A DNA stretch of 55,492 bases from Moraxellaceae bacterium AER2_44_116 (GCA_006546595.1 VIAD01000018.1:1-55492), one strand, 5' to 3'. Counted from the stretch's first letter, positions 43,523-52,074 are shown. The notes: generated by a model from the sequence alone, not told the origin. Translations and numbers: made by a program.

Positions 43523-45184
43523 ATGGCGCAATATATTTACACCATGAACCGTGTTTCTAAAATGGTTCCCCCAAAACGAGAGATTCTCAAAGACATTTCC
43601 TTGTCTTTTTTTCCTGGTGCCAAAATCGGTGTCTTGGGCTTAAACGGCTCAGGCAAATCCACGTTATTACGCATCATGGCTGGCTTGGACAAAGACTTCC
43701 AAGGCGAAGCTCGCGCTCAAACAGGCATTAAAATTGGCTTTTTAGAACAAGAGCCGCAACTCGACCCGAACAAAACCGTTCGCGAAAACGTCGAAGATGG
43801 CTTAGTTGAAGTCAAAACTGCCCTCGCCCGATTAGACGAAGTGTTCGGTGAATACGCCCTTGAAGATGCTGATTTTGACAAACTCGCAGCCGAGCAAGAA
43901 AAGTTAGAAGGCATTATTCAAGCATGGGATGGTCACAACCTCGACAATCAACTCGAACAAGCCGCCGATGCACTACGTTTACCTGCATGGGATGCGGACG
44001 TAAAGACCTTATCAGGTGGTGAGCGTCGTCGTGTTGCCCTGTGTCGCTTGTTGCTATCCAAACCCGATATGTTGCTGTTAGACGAGCCTACCAACCATTT
44101 AGACGCAGAATCCGTGTCTTGGTTAGAGCGGTTCTTAAAAGACTTCGCGGGTACGATTGTGGCGATTACCCATGATAGATATTTCTTAGATAACGTTGCC
44201 GAATGGATTTTAGAGCTTGACCGTGGTTATGGCATTCCGTATCAAGGCAATTACTCCTCTTGGTTAGAACAAAAAGAAGCGCGTTTAGAAAGTGAAGAAC
44301 GCCAAGAAGAAGCCCATTATAAAGCCTTAAAACGTGAAACCGAATGGGTACAACAAAACCCTAAAGCCCGCCAAGCCAAAAGCAAAGCGCGTTTGAACGC
44401 TTACGAAGAACTGTCCAGTAAAGAGTTCCAAAAACGGAATGAAACGCAAGAACTGTACATTCCACCAGGCCCACGTTTAGGTGATTTGGTTATTGATGTC
44501 CGCAACATCAGCAAAGCCTACGACGACCGTTTACTGTATGAAAACGTCAGTTTCACCGTCCCTAAAGGCGCGATTGTCGGTATCGTTGGCCCGAACGGGG
44601 CAGGTAAAACCACTCTTTTCAACATGATTACGGGTAAAGAAAAACCAACATCAGGTGAAGTGATTGTTGGCGAAACGGTGCGTATTGCCTATATCGGCCA
44701 AATTCGTGACAACTTAGACAATAACAAAACCGTGTGGGAAGAAGTCTCTGGCGGCCTTGATATTATTAAGGTGGGCGATTTTGAAATGCCGTCGCGGGCT
44801 TATATTGGTCGTTTTAACTTTAAAGGTTCAGACCAACAAAAACGTGTCGGCGAGTTGTCTGGCGGTGAGCGTAACCGTTTACAGTTAGCGAAGATTTTAC
44901 AACTCGGCGCAAACGTCATTTTACTCGATGAACCATCAAACGATTTGGACATTGAAACCTTACGCGCCTTAGAAGATGCGGTATTAACCTTCCCCGGTTG
45001 CGTGATGGTCGTTTCCCATGATCGCTGGTTCTTAGACCGTATCGCCACCCACATCTTGGCTTTTGATGGCGATGAAGTGGAATGGTATGAAGGTAACTAT
45101 ACCGACTTTGAAGCGTGGCGACGTAAAAAACTCGGCAGCAATGCAGGGCCCAAACGCGCGAAGTTTAAGAAGATTGGTGGTTAA
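43523..45184 (+). CDS. ettA: Energy-dependent translational throttle protein EttA (ABC-F)
   Basis: A 553-residue cytoplasmic ABC-F protein that binds the ribosomal E site and gates the first peptide bond according to ATP/ADP. Two ABC domains have Walker A GLNGSGKST and GPNGAGKTT, signatures LSGGERRRVAL and LSGGERNRLQL, and Walker B MLLLDEPTNHLD and VILLDEPSNDLD. The linker between them (about 245-305) is the charged P-site-tRNA interaction motif of the family. The length matches E. coli EttA (555). Confidence 0.96.
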   Translation: MAQYIYTMNRVSKMVPPKREILKDISLSFFPGAKIGVLGLNGSGKSTLLRIMAGLDKDFQGEARAQTGIKIGFLEQEPQLDPNKTVRENVEDGLVEVKTALARLDEVFGEYALEDADFDKLAAEQEKLEGIIQAWDGHNLDNQLEQAADALRLPAWDADVKTLSGGERRRVALCRLLLSKPDMLLLDEPTNHLDAESVSWLERFLKDFAGTIVAITHDRYFLDNVAEWILELDRGYGIPYQGNYSSWLEQKEARLESEERQEEAHYKALKRETEWVQQNPKARQAKSKARLNAYEELSSKEFQKRNETQELYIPPGPRLGDLVIDVRNISKAYDDRLLYENVSFTVPKGAIVGIVGPNGAGKTTLFNMITGKEKPTSGEVIVGETVRIAYIGQIRDNLDNNKTVWEEVSGGLDIIKVGDFEMPSRAYIGRFNFKGSDQQKRVGELSGGERNRLQLAKILQLGANVILLDEPSNDLDIETLRALEDAVLTFPGCVMVVSHDRWFLDRIATHILAFDGDEVEWYEGNYTDFEAWRRKKLGSNAGPKRAKFKKIGG

Positions 45185-45201
45185 ACTTTTCTCGGTTTAA
45201 C

Positions 45202-45230
45202 ACCCTCTCCTTCGTTAAGTAGAGGGTTCG
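45202..45230 (+). terminator. Weak hairpin after ettA
   Basis: Arms ACCCTCT (45202-45208) and AGAGGGT (45221-45227) with a 12-base loop and only a short T tract afterwards. It may be the ettA terminator, but the fold is poor. Confidence 0.35.
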
Positions 45231-45232
45231 AT

Positions 45233-45259
45233 TTAAGGTTAATCTTGCGTTAACCTTAA
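45233..45259. promoter_or_regulatory. Perfect inverted repeat upstream of the crotonase gene
   Basis: Ten-base arms TTAAGGTTAA (45233-45242) and TTAACCTTAA (45250-45259) are separated by seven bases, 29 bases before the crotonase start. No T-run follows. It may be an operator for a dimeric regulator, or a leader hairpin. Confidence 0.5.
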
Positions 45260-45288
45260 CGTCTCAGCTTATTTAAGGAAGTCTTAGC

Positions 45289-46086
45289 ATGTCCAACCTC
45301 ATTCAACTGATCAATCATCCTAATCATATCGTCGAAGTTCGTCTTAATCGTCCCGAAAAACGTAATGCCATGAGCTTTGCCCTGCTACGTGAATTACTCA
45401 AAATCGGCGAAGAATTACAAGAGCAACGCGAAGTGCGCGCCGTGATTCTGACGGGCGAAGGGACATCGTTTAGTGCAGGTATCGACCTCGGTGACTTACA
45501 AAGCCCGCGTAATATTGTGACTGCGATGTGGGAACTTTCTCGCCCCGGCCCTAATTTATTTCAGCGCGTGTTTTTAATTTGGCGTGACTTACCCGTGCCT
45601 GTGATTGCTGCTATTCATGGTCATTGTTTTGGTGCGGGTATGCAATTGGCCTTAGGTGCAGATTTTAGAATCACCACGCCCGATGCTCAACTAGCCATTA
45701 TGGAAGCCCGTTGGGGCTTAGTGCCTGACATGGCGTTAACAGTGACCTTGCGCGGCTTGGTGGGCTTAGATGTCGCCAAAGAACTCACGATGACCGCACG
45801 CGCTATCAGCGGTACAGAAGCTAAAGCCTTGGGTTTAGTCAGCCATGTTGACCAAGACCCCATGACCAAAGCTCTAGCCTTAGCCAATGAAATTGCTGCT
45901 CGCTCGCCTGATGCTGTCTTGGCAGCAAAACGTGTGTTGAACGCAATGGTCACACAGTCGGAATCTGAAACACTCACGTTAGAAAAGCGTTGGCAGCGTC
46001 GTTTGCTACTCGGCAAAAACTTCAAAATCGCGGGTAAAAAAGCCAAAAATCCTGAATTGAATTTTGTTGAGCGGGAATTTGATTAA
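45289..46086 (+). CDS. Crotonase / enoyl-CoA hydratase family protein
   Basis: A 265-residue protein of the crotonase fold. VRLNRPEKRNAMSFALLREL opens the fold; the oxyanion-hole segments are GTSFSAGIDLGDL and HGHCFGAGMQLALGAD. The first catalytic glutamate of enoyl-CoA hydratases may be replaced near IMEARWGLVPDM, where the conserved pattern is closer to dienoyl-CoA isomerases. It may therefore be an isomerase or a general crotonase. AAGGAAG serves as ribosome site. It stands alone, with no fatty acid oxidation genes next to it. Confidence 0.85.
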   Translation: MSNLIQLINHPNHIVEVRLNRPEKRNAMSFALLRELLKIGEELQEQREVRAVILTGEGTSFSAGIDLGDLQSPRNIVTAMWELSRPGPNLFQRVFLIWRDLPVPVIAAIHGHCFGAGMQLALGADFRITTPDAQLAIMEARWGLVPDMALTVTLRGLVGLDVAKELTMTARAISGTEAKALGLVSHVDQDPMTKALALANEIAARSPDAVLAAKRVLNAMVTQSESETLTLEKRWQRRLLLGKNFKIAGKKAKNPELNFVEREFD

Positions 46087-46093
46087 TTTCGCG

Positions 46094-46165
46094 CCTTCGA
46101 CTCCGCTCAGGGAGCATTTCCACACAGGCTAAACGGAGTCGTGGTGGCTGAGCGGAGTCGAAGCC
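46094..46165. repeat. REP-like element, family A copy 4, three-armed
   Basis: The left arm CCTTCGACTCCGCTCAGG (46094 on) is followed by two inverse arms: a worn one, CTAAACGGAGTCG (about 46129-46141), and an intact TGAGCGGAGTCGAAG (46149-46163). So one arm seems duplicated. Confidence 0.88.
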
Positions 46166-46187
46166 AAACCCATTTTGAAACCACATT

Positions 46188-46207
46188 GGGCGAAAGATTT
46201 TTCGCCC
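46188..46207. repeat. Family B palindrome, short form
   Basis: GGGCGAAA-GATT-TTTCGCCC with the flanking CCTACAA seen at other family B sites. Confidence 0.8.
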
Positions 46208-46294
46208 CTACAAAAAACGCTTAACTCACAGCGCAAAAAACCGCCAATCCTTTCACATTTCCTTCTTTGTTACAAAAATCTTGACACTGTAAAG

Positions 46295-46325
46295 CTGACA
46301 AGATTCTTCGTTCGTGGTATTTAAT
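46295..46325 (+). promoter_or_regulatory. Tentative promoter of the TetR-RND unit
   Basis: CTGACA (46295-46300) and TTTAAT (46320-46325) are each one base from consensus but 19 bases apart, slightly long. The -10 lies inside the inverted repeat, so a bound repressor would block it. A TTGACA at 46281 has no partner. Confidence 0.3.
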
Positions 46326-46349
46326 TGGGCAACCGACCAATTAAATACC
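46316..46349. promoter_or_regulatory. Perfect 13-bp inverted repeat, probable TetR operator
   Basis: Arms GGTATTTAATTGG (46316-46328) and CCAATTAAATACC (46337-46349) are exact inverse copies with an 8-base centre. They end 5 bases before the TetR start codon. Position, symmetry and size fit an autoregulatory operator. Confidence 0.75.
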
Positions 46350-46354
46350 CGACT

Positions 46355-47038
46355 ATGAATTTATGCCCTCGCCTTCGGGGTCGTCCTCGTTGCCAAGAGA
46401 ACGTAACTTCACGACCAAACATTGTGGAAAAAGCATTTATTGCCTTTGCTGAACAAGGTTACGAAGGCGTTTCCTTGCGCCAAATTGCCAGTCAATGTGG
46501 TGTAAGCGATAGCTTATTACACCATCATTTCGGCTCTAAACAACAATTATGGCAAGAAGCCGCCGATAATTTTATTCAGCCACTCATGGCGACTTTAACC
46601 ACAGATTTAGAAACCTTGGCGCAAAGTCATCAACCTGCACAAGCATTACGACAAAATCTACCGCTCTCGATTAAAAACTTAGTCGCCAACCCTACGGCAT
46701 TAAGTTTTATTTTTCGTGAAGGTGATATCAACAACGAACGCGCCGATTATTTGCGTAATACTTATATGCGTCCGTACTTAGCACGCTTAGACACGCTTTT
46801 TAATCAAGCGGTTGCTGACCAACATTTTCGGCCTATTTCACCCGTTGCTCGTCATGTTTTAATTTTGGGTTTTTTACGCTCTTTAGTGATTCCCGCCCAT
46901 TTACAAGACGAACTCGCACCACATTTACAAACCCCACAAACCACCGCCGCGCTGATTGATGAAGTGGCAACCCTACTCATCAATGGCTTTAGCTCAACAC
47001 CTTTAGCACCGACACTTGGAGCAACATCCCATGTCTAA
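46355..47038 (+). CDS. TetR/AcrR family repressor of the RND pump
   Basis: A 227-residue regulator. The DNA-binding domain (about residues 20-70) is clear: IVEKAFIAFAEQGYEGVSLRQIASQCGVSDSLLHHHFGSKQQLWQEA, quoted here as its two ends IVEKAFIAFAEQGYEGVSLR and LLHHHFGSKQQLW. The rest is a helical ligand domain. The ATG at 46355 is chosen since the upstream frame (TTG at 46325) would lie within the inverted repeat. The N-terminus LCPRLRGRPR is basic. It overlaps the next gene by 8 bases, so regulator and pump are one operon. The inducer is unknown. Confidence 0.9.
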   Translation: MNLCPRLRGRPRCQENVTSRPNIVEKAFIAFAEQGYEGVSLRQIASQCGVSDSLLHHHFGSKQQLWQEAADNFIQPLMATLTTDLETLAQSHQPAQALRQNLPLSIKNLVANPTALSFIFREGDINNERADYLRNTYMRPYLARLDTLFNQAVADQHFRPISPVARHVLILGFLRSLVIPAHLQDELAPHLQTPQTTAALIDEVATLLINGFSSTPLAPTLGATSHV

Positions 47039-48134
47039 CTCTTTTTTGCAGTCACCACTCACTGTTGTTTCTTTATTGATCGGTTTAAGTGTGTGCTTAA
47101 CCGCGTGCGAAAAACCGCCCATCGCCGCCGAAAAACCGCGTTTTGTCAAACTAATGACCATTACGCCCAGTAGCAGTACTCAACAATTAGAGTTGGCGGG
47201 TGAAATTCGAGCGCGTGTCGAATCGCCATTAGGTTTTAGAGTCAGTGGCAAAATCGTGCGCCGTTTAGTCGAAGCAGGACAAAGTGTCAAACGTGGGCAA
47301 GCTTTAGCCGAATTAGACCCGCGAGACTATCAGCTCGCTAAATCTTCTAGCAGCTCACAAGTGACCGCCGCGCAATCGGATTTAGCCTTGGCACAAGCCG
47401 AATATCGCCGTTTTCAAGAACTTAAAACCAATCAGTTTGTTTCTGAATTAGATTTAGACCGTAAACGCGTCGCCGTTACCGCCGCCGCCGCTCGTTTAAA
47501 AAGTTTAGAAAGTAATGTCTCTTTAGACAGTAACCGCATAGAAGATACAATATTACGCGCCGATGCCGATGGTGTGGTCAGTCAAGTAAACGCCGATGCC
47601 GGCATGGTAGTCAGTGCTGGGCAGCCGATTATTACCCTTGCCCAACAAGGCGCACGCGAAATTGTTGTCGAATTTCCTGAAGACCGTCGCCAGTTAGCCA
47701 AAACTGAACCGAAAGCTGAAGTGTCGTTATGGGCGCAACCCCAAGCAAAATACCCCGCCCAATTACGCGAGTTATCCGCCGTTGCCGACCCTGTGACGCG
47801 AACTTTCCGCGCTCGTTACACCATTCAAGCCGCCAATAATGCCTTTGCTTTAGGGCAATCGGCGACCTTGCATCTAACCCTTAATCAACAAGCCAGTGCC
47901 ATCAAATTACCGACCAGCGCACTGGTTGGTCACGGTCAACAAACTAGCGTTTGGCGTTTTGACCCACAAAGCCAGTTGATTAAAAGCAACGCCATTCAAG
48001 TGATTGGTATTGATGGCAACGAAGTATTAGTGACGGGTTTAACGACAGGCCAACAAGTGGTTGTCGCGGGTGTTCATGTTTTGCATGAAGGCCAGCAAGT
48101 CAAACCGATGGCCACTACTGTTGTTGCTCAATAA
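47031..48134 (+). CDS. RND efflux membrane fusion lipoprotein
   Basis: A 367-residue periplasmic adaptor. A lipoprotein signal ends in LTAC (about residue 26). The barrel-sandwich half-motifs are SPLGFRVSGKIVRRLVEAGQ and ILRADADGVVSQVNADAGMVV; between them a helical hairpin with SDLALAQAEYRRFQELK. The C-terminal membrane-proximal part follows. The start at 47031 has GGAG at a suitable distance and begins the signal; it overlaps the TetR gene by 8 bases. It serves the RND permease next to it. Confidence 0.92.
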   Translation: MSNSFLQSPLTVVSLLIGLSVCLTACEKPPIAAEKPRFVKLMTITPSSSTQQLELAGEIRARVESPLGFRVSGKIVRRLVEAGQSVKRGQALAELDPRDYQLAKSSSSSQVTAAQSDLALAQAEYRRFQELKTNQFVSELDLDRKRVAVTAAAARLKSLESNVSLDSNRIEDTILRADADGVVSQVNADAGMVVSAGQPIITLAQQGAREIVVEFPEDRRQLAKTEPKAEVSLWAQPQAKYPAQLRELSAVADPVTRTFRARYTIQAANNAFALGQSATLHLTLNQQASAIKLPTSALVGHGQQTSVWRFDPQSQLIKSNAIQVIGIDGNEVLVTGLTTGQQVVVAGVHVLHEGQQVKPMATTVVAQ

Positions 48135-48145
48135 GGAATGCGCCC

Positions 48146-51100
48146 ATGAAAATGCCAGACTCTAGCCGATTCAACCTATCGCGCATTGCTATTGAAAATC
48201 CTGCGATCACTGTCTATTTATTGATTGTTTTATTGTTAGCAGGTGTCGCCTCTTACTTTCAATTAGGCCAAGACGAAGACCCACCTTTTACTTTTCGAGT
48301 GATGGTAGTACGTGCTTTTTGGCCGGGTGCTACCGCGCTGCAAATGTCCGAACAAGTCACCGACAAGCTCGAAGAAACGCTACAAGAAGTCCCCTATATG
48401 GACAAAATTCGTAGTTATTCTAAAGCGGGCGAAACCACTATTTTTATTGAAGTAAAAGACTCTGCACCACCCGCAGACATAGCCAACATTTGGTACACCA
48501 TTCGCAAAAAAACGGGTGATATGAAAACGCGTTTACCCGCAGGTGTACAAGGGCCTTTTTATAACGATGAATTTGGTGATGTTTTTGGCGTCATTTACGC
48601 CTTGTCTGCCGATGGCTTTTCTTATGCCGAATTAAAAGAACACGCCGACGAAGTCCGCCAAGAATTATTACGCGTACCGAATGTCGCCAAAGTCGAACAG
48701 TATGGCGTACAAAAAGAACAGATTTTTGTTGAAGTGTCACAAAAGAAACTGGCGCGTATGGGTATTGATATGCGTCAAGTCATTAACGCGCTCAATCAAC
48801 AAAATGCCGTCGAATATGCAGGTGTGTTACGCACGCCCAATGACGACATTCAAATCCGTATTACAGGTCAATTTGACAGCATCGACGACCTAAAAAAATT
48901 ACCGTTACGCTTTAATAATCGTAACTTTAATTTGGGTGATATTGCTCATGTTGAACGTGGCTACCAAGACCCACCCGCCCCCAAAGTCCGACATAATGGC
49001 AAAGAAGTCATTGCCTTAGGCATTTCTATGGCGCGGGGTGGCGACATTATCGCACTGGGTAAAGACTTAGCCTTAGCCAGTCAGAAACTACGTGCAACAC
49101 TGCCAGCGGGCATTGAGTTAGCCCAAGTTCAAGATCAACCAAAATCGGTCAGCCGTTCGGTACATGAATTTATTCAAACCTTAGCCGAAGCGTTAATCAT
49201 TGTTTTAGCGGTGAGCTTTTTAGCCTTAGGTATTCATACCAAACCGTGGCGCATTGACCTTAGGCCGGGTTTAGTCGTCGGCCTATCTATTCCCACCGTC
49301 TTGGCGATTACTTTTTTAATCATGGAAAGATGGGGCATTGACTTACATAAAATCTCTTTAGGATCGCTGATTATTGCCCTCGGTTTATTGGTCGATGACG
49401 CGATTATTGTCGTCGAAATGACAGTGCGTAAGCTGGAAGAAGGTTATGACCGCCTCACCGCGAGTATCCACGCTTATACGACAACAGCGATGCCGATGCT
49501 CACAGGTACGTTGATTACGGCAACAGGATTTTTACCGATTGGTTTGGCGAATTCCGCTGTCGGTGAATATACCTTTGCCATTTTTGCCGTCACTTCAACA
49601 GCACTGATTGTGTCATGGTTTGTGTCCGTTTATTTTGTGCCGTTTTTGGGCTATCGCTTACTCAAAGAGCATCCTAAAGGCACAGCAGAACATATAGAAG
49701 TATTTGACTCCGCATTTTATAACGCCGTGCGTCGTACGGTGGCTTGGTGCGTGAATTATCGCTGGATTACCTTAACCGCGACTATTGGCGCATTAGCCAT
49801 TGGTATTTTTGGCATGAAACTGGTCGAAAAACAGTTTTTCCCTGACTCCAATCGTCCTGAAATTCTGGTGGATTTATGGTTACCCGAAGGCACATCTTTA
49901 CCTAATACTGAAGCTTTGGTGAAAAAAGTCGAAGACCGTTTATTAAAGATTCCCGAGGCAGGTGAAATCACCTCGTTTGTCGGTCAAGGTGTACCGCGCT
50001 TTTATCTGTCACTCGACCAAATTTTCCCACAAAATAACGTCGCACAATTAGTGTTGGTGACCCCCTCCTTAGAAGCACGGGAACAAATCCGTAAAAAACT
50101 GCCGACGATTCTACAAGAAGAGTTTCCCGAAATTCGCTCACGCACACGCTTATTACCGAATGGCCCACCTGTTCCTTACCCCGTGATGTTTCGGGTGATT
50201 GGTGATAATCCGCAACAATTGCGTATTTTAGCCGATCAAGTGAAAGCGATTGTACGTGCCGACCCTGCCATGCGTGGTATTAATGACAATTGGTCAGAAG
50301 AAGTTAAATCCTTACATTTAGACGTGGATCAAGACCGCGCACGTGCTTTAGGTGTCACCACGGAAGCGATGGCTACCGCCAGCCAAACGATTTTATCAGG
50401 CTTACCCATTGGTCAATATCGTGAAGATAACGAGCAAATTCCCATTATGTTACGTCAGCCCAAAGAGGAACGCGACACTATTACTGCTCTAACAAATACA
50501 TATATACCCACTACCAATGGTCAATCGATTCCGTTATCACAAGTCGCACGTAGCACTTTGCAATGGGAGCATGGCGTAGTTTGGCGACAAGACCGTAAAT
50601 TTTCTATTACCGTACAAGGTGATGTGGCGGATGGCATTCAACCCGCGACTGTGGCCTTGCGTATCAATGACAAAATCGACGCTTTACGCAGCAAACTTGA
50701 TGTTGGTTATCGTATTGAAATTGCAGGTACGGTTGCCGAATCGCAAAAAGGTACATCATCGATTTCTGCGAATGTGCCGTTAATGCTGTTTATCATCTTT
50801 ACCTTATTGATGTTGCAACTCCGCAGTTTCCCCCGCGCTTTGTTAGTGTTTTTAACAGGACCATTAGGTGTAATTGGTGCAGCATTAATGATGTTAGCCG
50901 TTGGTAAACCGATGGGGTTTGTTGCCATGCTCGGAATTATTGCTCTAAATGGGATGATTATTCGCAACTCGGTGATTTTAATCGACCAAATCGAACAAGA
51001 TATTGCCAATGGTGTGGAGCGTTGGACTGCGGTTGTCGAATCGGCAGTACGTCGTTTCCGTCCCATTATTTTAACGGCGGCAGCGGCAGTATTGGCGATG

Positions 51101-51238
51101 ATTCCACTGATGAGTAGCCCATTCTGGGGGCCAATGGCAGTCGCGATTATGGGTGGTTTGATTGTGGCGACGGCATTAACCTTACTGAGCTTACCTGCAA
51201 TGTATGCCATTTTCTTTAGTGTGAAAAAAGTGGCTTAA
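48146..51238 (+). CDS. RND family efflux permease
   Basis: A 1030-residue inner-membrane proton-driven exporter of the AcrB/hydrophobe superfamily. The N-terminal helix (about 20-40) is followed by a porter domain with FWPGATALQMSEQVTDKLEE. Then come six helices with the proton-relay aspartates in LGLLVDDAIIVVEMTVRKLEE (TM4; 20 residues LGLLVDDAIIVVEMTVRKLE), a second porter domain, and the last helices (about 880-1025) with GMIIRNSVILIDQIEQ. It lies 11 bases after the adaptor gene. No outer-membrane channel gene follows, so it must use one from elsewhere (TolC-type). The substrate is unknown. Confidence 0.94.
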   Translation: MKMPDSSRFNLSRIAIENPAITVYLLIVLLLAGVASYFQLGQDEDPPFTFRVMVVRAFWPGATALQMSEQVTDKLEETLQEVPYMDKIRSYSKAGETTIFIEVKDSAPPADIANIWYTIRKKTGDMKTRLPAGVQGPFYNDEFGDVFGVIYALSADGFSYAELKEHADEVRQELLRVPNVAKVEQYGVQKEQIFVEVSQKKLARMGIDMRQVINALNQQNAVEYAGVLRTPNDDIQIRITGQFDSIDDLKKLPLRFNNRNFNLGDIAHVERGYQDPPAPKVRHNGKEVIALGISMARGGDIIALGKDLALASQKLRATLPAGIELAQVQDQPKSVSRSVHEFIQTLAEALIIVLAVSFLALGIHTKPWRIDLRPGLVVGLSIPTVLAITFLIMERWGIDLHKISLGSLIIALGLLVDDAIIVVEMTVRKLEEGYDRLTASIHAYTTTAMPMLTGTLITATGFLPIGLANSAVGEYTFAIFAVTSTALIVSWFVSVYFVPFLGYRLLKEHPKGTAEHIEVFDSAFYNAVRRTVAWCVNYRWITLTATIGALAIGIFGMKLVEKQFFPDSNRPEILVDLWLPEGTSLPNTEALVKKVEDRLLKIPEAGEITSFVGQGVPRFYLSLDQIFPQNNVAQLVLVTPSLEAREQIRKKLPTILQEEFPEIRSRTRLLPNGPPVPYPVMFRVIGDNPQQLRILADQVKAIVRADPAMRGINDNWSEEVKSLHLDVDQDRARALGVTTEAMATASQTILSGLPIGQYREDNEQIPIMLRQPKEERDTITALTNTYIPTTNGQSIPLSQVARSTLQWEHGVVWRQDRKFSITVQGDVADGIQPATVALRINDKIDALRSKLDVGYRIEIAGTVAESQKGTSSISANVPLMLFIIFTLLMLQLRSFPRALLVFLTGPLGVIGAALMMLAVGKPMGFVAMLGIIALNGMIIRNSVILIDQIEQDIANGVERWTAVVESAVRRFRPIILTAAAAVLAMIPLMSSPFWGPMAVAIMGGLIVATALTLLSLPAMYAIFFSVKKVA

Positions 51239-51250
51239 TCTCTGCTTAAG

Positions 51251-51339
51251 TAGCCCGTGTGGAACACGGGGACAAACAATGTGAAGAACAAAGGCTTTTG
51301 TTTTTACAGATGTTTGTTCCCACAATCCTTGCGGACTAC
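51251..51339. repeat. Composite inverted repeat after the RND gene
   Basis: A hairpin CCCGTGT-GGA-ACACGGG (51254-51270) leads into GGGACAAACA, which is mirrored later by TGTTTGTTCCC; outer GTAG and CTAC ends close the element. It starts 12 bases past the RND stop. Confidence 0.7.
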
Positions 51340-51360
51340 CAATCTCAGCCAGCGCAAAAA

Positions 51361-51409
51361 CGTTCCCTGAGCTTGGCCAGCCCTGAGTGTAGCCGAAGGG
51401 TCGAAGGGT
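51361..51409. repeat. Variant REP-like element
   Basis: Half-sites TTCCCTGAGCTTGGC and CCCTGAGTGTAGCCGAAGGG, then GTCGAAGGG. It resembles the family A theme (GTCGAAG and CCTGAGC) but belongs to another subtype. Confidence 0.55.
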
Positions 51410-51496
51410 TTCTTTAAGCCAATGTTAAAGAAGCTCTAAAAACAGAAATATTATTGAGAGTACGAGAGAAAATAAACGAGGAAATTAAAGAAGGAG

Positions 51497-51518
51497 CGCG
51501 GGAGCCTAAGCTCCCGCG
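51497..51518 (+). terminator. GC-rich hairpin, possible terminator
   Basis: Arms CGCGGGAGC (51497-51505) and GCTCCCGCG (51510-51518) with a 4-base loop. No T-run follows on the plus strand. Its distance from the RND stop (about 260 bases) makes its role unclear. Confidence 0.4.
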
Positions 51519-51850
51519 TGCACTTACTTACATCTTATTATTGTTGTTACTGCGTTCTTCTTGTTTTAGTTTGCCTGACGCGTCTTATTATTTTTCGTCA
51601 GTGTTTCCTACTTTCGGTGGCCAACATTTATTATTGTTTTTTGCCACTTCTCACAAGATGCTTGTCCGATGCTGCCATCCTGACATTGCACAAGCTACTT
51701 AGTACCACTTGTTGTTATTATCTGTTGTTTTAGTTATCTGCGTGCTTATGATTTTTATTTGCTACGCACAATACATAATGCACACAGCATGCCAACTTTT
51801 TATTTATTTTTAATCCTTTATAAACAATAACTTAACAAACCATCTAAATG

Positions 51851-51966
51851 TGTTACCGTCACACACCTCAAATTTAGTAACATCTAGCCACTGTCTAGGT
51901 AACACAATTGTGAAGTTAAGTAACAACTGTGTATTCTCGGTAACACCACACCCACAATGAGTAACA
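51851..51966. promoter_or_regulatory. Array of five phased GTAACA direct repeats
   Basis: GTAACA occurs exactly at 51877, 51899, 51920, 51940 and 51961, start-to-start steps 22, 21, 20 and 21 bases, so all lie on one face of the helix at two-turn intervals. One inverted copy, TGTTAC, stands at 51851. The array ends about 110 bases before the ovoA start codon. It looks like a cooperative binding region for an unknown regulator. Confidence 0.6.
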
Positions 51967-52074
51967 GTGGTAATCACTCTATTCTTCGTTTTGTCGTGTT
52001 AATGTTCCTTGTATCTCACCTAAGTTTTGTTAAATTAGTCATCACTTTAATTTAAGAAATAGGATCTCTGACGA

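Larger units (their letters stand above)
46087..46354. other. Intergenic region with repeats and TetR operator
   Basis: No gene is present. In order it holds a three-armed family A repeat (46094-46165), a family B palindrome (46188-46207), and the predicted promoter and operator of the TetR gene (46295-46349). Confidence 0.6.
51239..52074. other. Long intergenic region with palindromes and a GTAACA array
   Basis: No gene is supported in this 836-base gap. It holds a composite inverted repeat (51251-51339), a variant REP (51361-51409), a GC-rich hairpin (51497-51518), about 300 AT-rich bases with TTATTATTGTTGTTACTG-like low complexity, and the five-fold GTAACA array (51851-51966) before ovoA. 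Two short frames of 70-80 codons exist around 51450-51735 but are low-complexity and lack good starts. Confidence 0.6.

Noticed and set aside
4415..46165. Family A palindromes as Rho-independent terminators only
   Set aside because: Most lack a run of T on the needed side and share the same arms at unrelated places, so they are better called repeats.
51454..51735. Two overlapping short open frames (about 70-80 codons)
   Set aside because: They are low in complexity, start in REP-like sequence, have no ribosome site and resemble no protein.
51851..51966. CRISPR array or plasmid-type iterons
   Set aside because: The repeated unit is only six bases with unrelated spacers of 14-16 bases, and no cas or replication gene is near.
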